Of a DNA stretch of 64,000 bases, positions 17,128 through 23,457 are shown piece after piece. Positions within the stretch are counted from its first letter, which is position 1; every line of letters starts with the position of its first letter. The notes beneath the pieces were generated by a model, which saw nothing but the letters and a program-made list of their open reading frames with translations, had not been told where the DNA came from and searched no databases. The position numbers and the translations under genes were made by a program. Source of the DNA: UBA7803 sp041690675 (lineage in GTDB: Bacteria; Pseudomonadota; Gammaproteobacteria; Pseudomonadales; Azotimanducaceae); NCBI GenBank assembly GCA_041690675.1, contig JAWLGU010000013.1, positions 1 to 64,000 on the forward strand. Reading direction: 5' to 3'.

Positions 17128-18200
17128 GCGTGCCCTTGCTGCAGCAGTACCGCGTCGCCCGCTACATCCTCGGGCGACGGCTCAGAGGCCAGCGGCGCTA
17201 TCCGCTGGTGCTGATGCTCGAGCCGTTGTTCCAGTGCAACCTGGCGTGCGCCGGGTGCGGCAAGATCGACTATGACGAGCCCATTCTGCGGCGCCGCATA
17301 TCGGTGGAGGAGGCCCTGGCCGCCGCCGACGAGTGCGGTGCGCCCATCGTCTCCATCCCCGGTGGCGAGCCGCTCATCCACCAGCAGATGCCCGAGATCG
17401 TCGCCGGCCTGGTGGCCCGCCGAAAGTTCGTCTACCTGTGCACCAATGCCCTGCTGCTGCAGAAGAAGATGGCCGACTACCAGCCGTCTCCGTATCTGAC
17501 GTTCTCGGTGCACCTGGACGGCAACCGCGAGCGCCACGACGCCTCCGTGGGCCGCAGGGGGGTGTTCGACGTTGCGGTGGCAGCGATTCGCGAGGCGGTG
17601 TCCCGGGGCTTTCGGGTGACGGTGAACTGCACCCTGTTCGATGGCGAGGACCCGGAGGAGGTGGCGCGCTTCTTCGACTTCGTCATGTCCCTCGGCGTGG
17701 AAGCCATCACTGTCTCCCCCGGCTACAGCTACGACCACGCGCCCCGGCAGGACGTGTTCCTCGGACGCCGCAAGGCCAAGGCGCTGTTCCGCGGCATCTT
17801 TCAGCGAGGGGGCCACCGACCGAAGTGGCGGTTCAACCACTCGAGCCTGTATCTGGATTTTCTGGCCGGCAACCAGAGCTACCAATGCACCCCCTGGAGC
17901 ACGCCCACCTACAACGTATTCGGCTGGCAGAAGCCCTGCTACCTGCTGGTGGACGAGGGCTACGAGCCGAGCTTTCGGGCCCTCATGGAGAACACCCGCT
18001 GGGAGGACTACGGGGCGGGCCGGAACCCGAAGTGCGCCAACTGCATGGCCCATTGCGGCTACGAGGGCACGGCGGTGGAGGACAGCCTGCGTCGCCCCTG
18101 GAAGGCGCTGCGGGTATGGCTCACCGGCCCCGCCACCACGGGGCCGGCGGCCGCGGACCCGACGGACGGCGGCGCAACGATCCCGCTGCGGGAGCTGTGA
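17124..18200 (+). CDS. hpnH: Adenosyl-hopene transferase HpnH (radical SAM)
   Basis: HpnH adds the 5'-deoxyadenosyl radical to diploptene, making adenosylhopane, the first step of side-chain building. The 358-residue protein has the radical-SAM cluster motif at C38-x3-C42-x2-C45 (CNLACAGC), the GGEP motif near residue 85, and C-terminal cysteines (CANCMAHCGYEG) of the SPASM-like tail. The last 30 residues are a low-complexity Ala/Pro/Thr extension. ATGA overlap with hpnA and 4 bases to hpnI place it mid-operon. Confidence 0.96.
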   Translation: MSVPLLQQYRVARYILGRRLRGQRRYPLVLMLEPLFQCNLACAGCGKIDYDEPILRRRISVEEALAAADECGAPIVSIPGGEPLIHQQMPEIVAGLVARRKFVYLCTNALLLQKKMADYQPSPYLTFSVHLDGNRERHDASVGRRGVFDVAVAAIREAVSRGFRVTVNCTLFDGEDPEEVARFFDFVMSLGVEAITVSPGYSYDHAPRQDVFLGRRKAKALFRGIFQRGGHRPKWRFNHSSLYLDFLAGNQSYQCTPWSTPTYNVFGWQKPCYLLVDEGYEPSFRALMENTRWEDYGAGRNPKCANCMAHCGYEGTAVEDSLRRPWKALRVWLTGPATTGPAAADPTDGGATIPLREL

Positions 18201-18204
18201 ATCC

Positions 18205-19359
18205 ATGACCATTCTGGACTCACTCATCCTCTGGACCGGCGTGGCGCTGGCCTGGTGGCTGCTGGCGGTGCTCATCGTCCTCCGCTCCCTGGTGGCCACT
18301 CCCGCTCCCGCGCCTCCAGACCGCCGGCGTATCACCGTGTTCAAGGCGCTGGCACCCACCGCCGAACGCCAGGAGCGCCATCGGCTCGGCGCCTGCCTCG
18401 CCTCGTTCGCAGCCGAGCTCGACGACGCAGCCGAGTTGCTCGTGGGCGCGCCGGGGACCGATGCGGCGTACTGGCGCCGATGGCTGCAGCGAATTCAGCC
18501 ACTCTACCCCCACGCGGTGATCAAGCTGGTGGTGGATCATGCGCCGCACCGCTACGGCGCCAATCCGAAGATCTCGTGGATGCGCATCCTCGCACCCCAC
18601 GCCAGCGGCGAGCTGTGGTTCTGGAGCGACGCCGACATGCGGGCGCCGGCGGGCACCCTGCGCGCCCTGCGCGTGGACTTCGGCCGCGGCGACGCCGTTC
18701 TGCTCACGTCCCCCTACGTCGTGCGTCGGGTCGCCAGCGCGGCGGAGCTGCTGGACGCGCTGTACGTGAACCTGGAGCACTATCCCGGGGCCGTGCTGCT
18801 GGCGCGGCTGAACCGCCTGCGCTTCGCCTTCGGCGCCGGCATGCTGTTCGAAGCCGCCGCCTTTCGCCGCCGCGTGAGCTGGCGTTACCTGGCCGGCTGT
18901 CTGGCCGACGACTTTCATCTGGGCCGGCTCATGCAGCCGGTGCGCCTCGGCAGCGTCCGTCTTTCCACGTTGCCCGCCTCCCGGGGCTGGCGGGGCGCCC
19001 TGGCGCACTACCACCGCTGGCAGAAGACCGTCCGCTGGTGCGCGCCCGGCGCGTACGCCGCCCAGGTTCTGGTGCTGCCCGCCCTGGGGTGGCTCTGCTG
19101 GCTCGCCCTGCATCCTGCCGAGGCGACGGCCTGGGCGGGCCTGGCCGCGGTGGCGTCGGTGGAGACCATGGCGGCGTGGAGCATCTGCGCCCTGCTCGGC
19201 TGCCGCCTCAGCGCGAGGCACCTGCCCGCGCTGCCTCTGTGGACCCTGGTGCGGGCGGCCACCTGGCTGATCTGCTGGCTGCCCTCCCCCATCCGCTGGC
19301 GGGGCACCACCTGGTGGTCCCCCTGGCAGAGCCGGGCCTGGCGCCCCAACGGAACCTGA
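18205..19359 (+). CDS. hpnI: Hopanoid glycosyltransferase HpnI
   Basis: HpnI transfers N-acetylglucosamine to bacteriohopanetetrol. The 384-residue GT2-type membrane enzyme has one N-terminal helix (about residues 5-28), a GT-A domain with the metal-binding DAD motif (FWSDADMRAP), an acceptor-site acidic pair (AGCLADDFHLG), a Q-x-x-R-W-like segment (HYHRWQKTVRW), and two or three C-terminal membrane helices. It ends 7 bases before the convergent hpnK, its functional partner. No hpnJ (cyclitol ether ring contraction) is present, so the predicted product is the glucosaminyl form. Confidence 0.92.
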   Translation: MTILDSLILWTGVALAWWLLAVLIVLRSLVATPAPAPPDRRRITVFKALAPTAERQERHRLGACLASFAAELDDAAELLVGAPGTDAAYWRRWLQRIQPLYPHAVIKLVVDHAPHRYGANPKISWMRILAPHASGELWFWSDADMRAPAGTLRALRVDFGRGDAVLLTSPYVVRRVASAAELLDALYVNLEHYPGAVLLARLNRLRFAFGAGMLFEAAAFRRRVSWRYLAGCLADDFHLGRLMQPVRLGSVRLSTLPASRGWRGALAHYHRWQKTVRWCAPGAYAAQVLVLPALGWLCWLALHPAEATAWAGLAAVASVETMAAWSICALLGCRLSARHLPALPLWTLVRAATWLICWLPSPIRWRGTTWWSPWQSRAWRPNGT

Positions 19360-19366
19360 CGCCGTG

Positions 19367-20116
19367 TCAGTCCCGGCCCACCCCCGGCCGCAGGGCCACC
19401 AGGCAGTCCGTATCGCGATCACCGCGTCGGCTGCGCGGGTGGAACATGAACTCGTGAAGCCCAGGACCCAGCGTCGGCAGGACATGTCTGATCTCGTCCG
19501 CGCTCATGGCAAACGTGCGGTCGACGCCCCACAGCGTCGTGCTGACGTGGCACGGCCAGCGCCTTCGCGCCGGGGCCTGCAGCAACAGGTACAACGCCTC
19601 GTAACCCATACGCCCCGTATAAGTCGAGAAGAACCGGGGGCGCCCCCACCGCACCCAGCCGGAAAAATCCGCAGGCAAGATCTCACCGAGCACCTGCCGG
19701 ACGAACGGGTGCACGTGCAGATGGTGGTGGGCGTTGACGAAGCGGCACGTGAGTCCCGTGGACCTGAAGGACTGCCACTGCGTCCGAATCTCGCGGCGCG
19801 CCAGGGCGCGCATGCGCGGGAGAAAGCCCAGGGCGAAACCGGCCCTGGCGGGCGAATCGCCCCAGGGCCACGCGGGCACGGTGCAGGGGCGGCTATCCAC
19901 CAGATGCAGATGCAGACCCACCTGCAGGGCGGGATATCGCCGGGCCAGGCTCACGGCGTGCTCGGTGGCGGGCTGACCCATCATCAGCGCGGCCCCATGC
20001 AGGCGCCCGTGCTCGTGGGCATGCACGATGGCCTCATTGCCCTCGATGCTCCGGCCGAAGTCGTCGGCGATGAACACCACCTCCCTCACTGGCAGCACCT
20101 CGTGATCCGTCGTCAT
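19367..20116 (-). CDS. hpnK: Hopanoid N-acetylglucosamine deacetylase HpnK (YdjC/ChbG family)
   Basis: HpnK removes the acetyl group from N-acetylglucosaminyl-bacteriohopanetetrol. The 249-residue protein shows the family's metal and catalytic motifs: IADDFGRS near residue 18, the VGLHLHLVDSRP segment, and the VNAHHHLHVHP histidine cluster. The start chosen is the ATG at 20116, which lies next to the sequence MTTDHEV and agrees with family starts; the frame stays open upstream without similarity. It is convergent with hpnI and its start codon overlaps that of the divergent YkoP-like gene. Confidence 0.93.
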   Translation of the reverse strand: MTTDHEVLPVREVVFIADDFGRSIEGNEAIVHAHEHGRLHGAALMMGQPATEHAVSLARRYPALQVGLHLHLVDSRPCTVPAWPWGDSPARAGFALGFLPRMRALARREIRTQWQSFRSTGLTCRFVNAHHHLHVHPFVRQVLGEILPADFSGWVRWGRPRFFSTYTGRMGYEALYLLLQAPARRRWPCHVSTTLWGVDRTFAMSADEIRHVLPTLGPGLHEFMFHPRSRRGDRDTDCLVALRPGVGRD

Positions 20117-20741
20117 GTTACCGGCTGTAGCGCCGCCGGCGCGAGCTGAGACGGTGGCGCGTTTCCTCGTCCGCGCCGTGGATCGCTCGCTGCGCCGCCG
20201 CATGCAGGTGTTCGAGTACTCCGGGAATCCGTACTGCGTGTTCCGGGTTCGCCTGACCCGCGCGGCGCATTCCCTGACGGTGCCCGGCGGCTCCGTCCCG
20301 GCCGGGGCTCGGGTGCTGGAGTTGCACCTGTGGAACGAGCGCGTGCCGCCGCTGCCGGAGCACGGGCCCGACCTGGCGTGGGCGGCCCGCAGCGTCCGGC
20401 TGATGCGGGCCTCGTGCCGCGAGCTGGCCGAGCGGATGCAGGCGGACCCGGTGCTGGGGAACGTGGAGGCGGTCGGCGGAGTGGCCTCGCTGTTCACCGC
20501 CACCGGCCAGCACGGCGCCGACCGGATCCTCCAGCGACTCGGCTTCCTGGTGAGCGCGGAGGCGAATGACCGCCCGCTGTGGGAAAACCTGCACGCCTGG
20601 CTGCTCATGTGGACGTTCAACCGGAACAGCATCCGCGCCGGGCGTTGGCAGCGCATGCGCCGGGCGGCGTTCTGGACCACCCGGGAAAGTTTCTTGAGCC
20701 GTTTCGGCGGCTCGGCTTCGGCCGAAGCTCCGCTGCCGTGA
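20115..20741 (+). CDS. YkoP-like protein, hopanoid-locus associated
   Basis: This 208-residue protein has no membrane helix. Motifs such as PGGSVPAGARVLELHLWNERVPP, LFTATG and LLMWTFNRNSIR resemble the YkoP-type domain found next to or fused with polysaccharide deacetylases; that similarity is from memory and is moderate. Beside hpnK, a deacetylase, the association makes sense, but the role is unknown. The ATG at 20115 overlaps the hpnK start on the other strand; a GTG at 20154 is a possible alternative start. The gene ends overlapping the sulfotransferase start (GTGA). Confidence 0.75.
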   Translation: MLPAVAPPARAETVARFLVRAVDRSLRRRMQVFEYSGNPYCVFRVRLTRAAHSLTVPGGSVPAGARVLELHLWNERVPPLPEHGPDLAWAARSVRLMRASCRELAERMQADPVLGNVEAVGGVASLFTATGQHGADRILQRLGFLVSAEANDRPLWENLHAWLLMWTFNRNSIRAGRWQRMRRAAFWTTRESFLSRFGGSASAEAPLP

Positions 20742-21919
20742 CCCTCGACCTCGCGGCACTCTTCCGATTCCTTCACGGCTGGCTGTTCCGGCTGCGCTGG
20801 ACGCCCCGGCGCGCGCTGGTCACCGTCGCCTTGCTGATCCTATTCCCCCTGCTCCTGCTGGTCACCTGGCTCGGGCTCGCCGTCGACACGGTGGCATTTC
20901 GCGGCTATCGGCGGCGGCCGGTGACGGCGCCCGTGTTCATCGTCGGCAACTTTCGCAGCGGCACCACGTTCCTCCACCGCCTGCTGGTTCAGGACCGCCA
21001 GTTCAGCGCCATGTCCATGTGGGAGATTCTGTTCGCTCCCTCCGTCGCCCAGCGCCGGGTGGTCCGGGCGCTGGCGTCCCTGGACCGCCGGCTCGGCCGT
21101 CCGCTGGGGCGGCGCCTCCGCGCCGCCGAGCGCGACTGGGCGCGTCAGAACGTCATGCACCGGGTCAACCTGGACGCGCCGGAAGAGGACGAGTACCTGC
21201 TGCTGTGGATCTGGTCCGCGTTGACCGTCGGCCTCTCCTCGGGACTGCTCGATCAGGCGCGGCCCTACGCCTACTTCGATACGCTGCTGCCGGCCCGGCA
21301 GAGGGCGCGGGTGATGCGATTCTACCGTGGCTGCATTCAGCGACACCTGCACGCCCGGGCCGCCCCGGCCGGGGTGCGCTACCTGGCCAAGAACCCGGCG
21401 TTGTGCCCCAAGCTGGGCAGCCTGCTCGAGCAGTTCCCGGACGCGCACATCGTCTACCTGGTGCGCAACCCACTGGAGGCGGTGCCCTCCTTTCTCAGCA
21501 TGATGCGATTCTCGTGGCAGGCCGTGGGGGTCCCCGCGGACGAGCGGGCGCTGCGCGAGTTCCTGCTGGAGATGTGCGCGCACTGGTACCGGTATCCGCT
21601 GGAGGTGCTGGCGCAGCGTCCGGCCAGGCGCCACATGGTGGTTCGCTACGACGACCTGGTGCGCACGCCCGACGCCACGGTGCGCAAGATCTACCGCTGC
21701 CTGGGGCTGGAGGTGAGCCCGCGGTTCGCCCAGGCACTGCGCCGGGCGGAGCTCGCCCAGCGCCAGCACGTCAGCGCGCATGCCTACTCACCGGAGACAG
21801 AGGGATTGGACCGGCGCGAGCTGCGGAGCCGTTTCGCCGACGTCATCCAGCGGTTCCGCTTGGATCGTGACGACGAAGCTTCCCGGCCTCCGGTGCTCCC
21901 ATCCACCGGTAACCGCTAG
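20738..21919 (+). CDS. Membrane-anchored sulfotransferase family protein
   Basis: This 393-residue protein has a single strong transmembrane helix at about residues 27-48 followed by a sulfotransferase domain. The PAPS 5'-phosphosulfate loop is GNFRSGTTFLH (residues 70-80), and the 3'-phosphate site is YLVRNPLEAVPSF near residue 240; the C-terminal VRYDDLVRTPD also fits. It would transfer sulfate from PAPS to a hydroxyl or amine. The GTG start overlaps the stop of the YkoP-like gene. Its place at the end of a hopanoid locus suggests a lipid or hopanoid acceptor, but that is inference only. Confidence 0.85.
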   Translation: MTLDLAALFRFLHGWLFRLRWTPRRALVTVALLILFPLLLLVTWLGLAVDTVAFRGYRRRPVTAPVFIVGNFRSGTTFLHRLLVQDRQFSAMSMWEILFAPSVAQRRVVRALASLDRRLGRPLGRRLRAAERDWARQNVMHRVNLDAPEEDEYLLLWIWSALTVGLSSGLLDQARPYAYFDTLLPARQRARVMRFYRGCIQRHLHARAAPAGVRYLAKNPALCPKLGSLLEQFPDAHIVYLVRNPLEAVPSFLSMMRFSWQAVGVPADERALREFLLEMCAHWYRYPLEVLAQRPARRHMVVRYDDLVRTPDATVRKIYRCLGLEVSPRFAQALRRAELAQRQHVSAHAYSPETEGLDRRELRSRFADVIQRFRLDRDDEASRPPVLPSTGNR

Positions 21920-21945
21920 GTACGGCGATTGCACACTCCACCGCA

Positions 21946-22006
21946 CCAGACTCGGACCCGGGGCTTCTCCCCCTCCCCTCCTCCCCCCACCCGGGTTCGG
22001 GTCTGG
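21946..22006 (+). terminator. Long RNA hairpin after the sulfotransferase gene
   Basis: Arms 21946-21962 (CCAGACTCGGACCCGGG) and 21990-22006 (CCCGGGTTCGGGTCTGG) pair over 17 positions. The only two non-Watson-Crick positions are a U-G and a G-U wobble on this strand's transcript. The loop is 27 bases, almost all pyrimidine. A second small hairpin, GTCCC-TACC-GGGAC, follows at 22006-22019. There is no T-run, so it may be a factor-dependent terminator or an mRNA 3' stabiliser. Confidence 0.5.
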
Positions 22007-22136
22007 TCCCTACCGGGACGAATCACTCTCCGCGCGGGCTGGATGCATAGTGGCGGAGCCGTGGCACTGATGACACAGCGGAACGCCCGGATCCGGGCCG
22101 GGCGCCGGCTGCCGATGCTGGTGCTCGCCGGGCGCC

Positions 22137-22235
22137 GCAGATCAGGCGCCATTCTTGCAGTTCTGAACAAACAGGAAGCCTGGAAACCGGGACTGGCGGA
22201 TTGAACACGCTTGGCCTACCTCGAGAGCCTGAAGT
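22137..22235. repeat. 99-bp direct repeat, left copy
   Basis: These 99 bases abut the N run and are identical to 22336-22434 on its other side. An exact repeat that touches both edges of a gap is the signature of an unmerged contig overlap, not of a biological duplication. About 220 bases between the sulfotransferase stop and this repeat hold no recognised gene. Confidence 0.9.
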
Positions 22236-22335
22236 NNNNNNNNNNNNNNNNNNNNNNNNNNNNNNNNNNNNNNNNNNNNNNNNNNNNNNNNNNNNNNNNN
22301 NNNNNNNNNNNNNNNNNNNNNNNNNNNNNNNNNNN
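22236..22335. other. Assembly gap of 100 N
   Basis: Exactly 100 undetermined bases between two identical 99-bp sequences. The true sequence probably has one copy of the repeat and no gap. Confidence 0.98.
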
Positions 22336-22434
22336 GCAGATCAGGCGCCATTCTTGCAGTTCTGAACAAACAGGAAGCCTGGAAACCGGGACTGGCGGAT
22401 TGAACACGCTTGGCCTACCTCGAGAGCCTGAAGT
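22336..22434. repeat. 99-bp direct repeat, right copy
   Basis: Identical to 22137-22235. It ends at the beginning of the ctaG-like gene; the GTG start codon (22433-22435) straddles its last two bases. It holds the upstream region of that gene. Confidence 0.9.
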
Positions 22435-23383
22435 GAAACCGGCCCGGGCGGCGATCGTTCTACTGATTTGGGCTTGGCCTGCCGGTCTACTGGCGCACAC
22501 CCCGCTCGGCGGAACCGGCTCCCGAAGCATCTGGCAGCAGTGGGACTTTTCCGCCGCGGTGGTCCTGCCGCTCGTCGTCGGCGCCGCGCTCTACCTGCGC
22601 GGGCTCGTCCGAGTGTGGGGCCGTGCCGGCATCGGCCGGGGGATCCGCCGCCGCGAAGCCGGCGCCTTCGGCGGCGGCATGCTGGTGCTGGTGGTGGCCC
22701 TGATCTCGCCTCTCGATGCGGCCGCAGCGTCCCTGTTCTCCCTGCACATGGTCCAACACCTCCTGCTCATCCTGATCGCGGCGCCGTTGCTGGTCGCGGG
22801 CGCCGCGGATGTGGCATTGTTGTGGGCCCTGCCGCGGCGCCGGCGCTCCGGCTTCGGTCGCTTCGAGCATCGACTGGGGCGCTGGCTCGGAGGCCGCGAG
22901 GGTGCCGCAAACGGGGCCGCTACGGGCCGCCTGCTGGTGGTACTGCTCGCCACCGCCACGCTGTGGATCTGGCATGTCCCCGCGCTCTACGACCTGGCGG
23001 TGCGCCGGGAGGCGGTGCACGTGGCCGAGCACGCGAGCTTCCTCGTCACGGCGCTGTTGTTCTGGGCCAGCGTCGCCCGACTGCGTCCCCGGGATCACCT
23101 GGGAAACGGCCTGCGCATTCTCGCCGTCTTCGCCATGGCGCTGCAGGGCAGCATGCTGGGGGCGCTGATCACCTTCGCCAGCCGACCGCTCTACCTCTCA
23201 CATCAGGCGGTGGCGCCCGTGCTCGATCTGGACCCGCTGACCGACCAGCAGATCGCCGGGCTGATCATGTGGGTGCCGCCGGGGTTGCTGTACACCGGAG
23301 TGGCCGCGTACCTGTTCGTCCACTGGCTGAACGCGGTCGGCGCGCGCAGCGACCGGGACCGGCCGCGCCAGGTCACCCGCTGA
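22433..23383 (+). CDS. Cytochrome c oxidase assembly factor CtaG-like (caa3 type)
   Basis: This 316-residue polytopic membrane protein is of the Caa3_CtaG family, linked to copper delivery or assembly of cytochrome c oxidase. It has about seven helices and the family's conserved histidine segments: SLHMVQHLLLILIAAPLL, LWIWHVPALYD, VHVAEHASFLVTALLFW and the C-terminal QQIAGLIMWVPPGLLY. The start is the GTG at 22433, giving an N-terminal hydrophobic segment ending at AHTPLGG. Any longer reading crosses the N run and should be ignored. No oxidase subunit genes are adjacent. It precedes ligD by 74 bases. Confidence 0.88.
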   Translation: MKPARAAIVLLIWAWPAGLLAHTPLGGTGSRSIWQQWDFSAAVVLPLVVGAALYLRGLVRVWGRAGIGRGIRRREAGAFGGGMLVLVVALISPLDAAAASLFSLHMVQHLLLILIAAPLLVAGAADVALLWALPRRRRSGFGRFEHRLGRWLGGREGAANGAATGRLLVVLLATATLWIWHVPALYDLAVRREAVHVAEHASFLVTALLFWASVARLRPRDHLGNGLRILAVFAMALQGSMLGALITFASRPLYLSHQAVAPVLDLDPLTDQQIAGLIMWVPPGLLYTGVAAYLFVHWLNAVGARSDRDRPRQVTR

Positions 23384-23457
23384 TCCGCCCGCCCCACCGT
23401 TCGCTGGCCCGGGAGTTGCAAAGGGCTTGCCCAACGCGCTCCACCTGGAGGAGGCGA

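Noticed and set aside
22211..22432. Extended start of the ctaG-like gene running through the N gap
   Set aside because: The extension crosses undetermined bases and repeat sequence; the GTG at 22433 gives the normal N-terminus.
22137..22434. 99-bp repeats as a mobile-element or attachment-site duplication
   Set aside because: The repeats abut a placeholder gap exactly and have no element between them; an assembly overlap explains them better.
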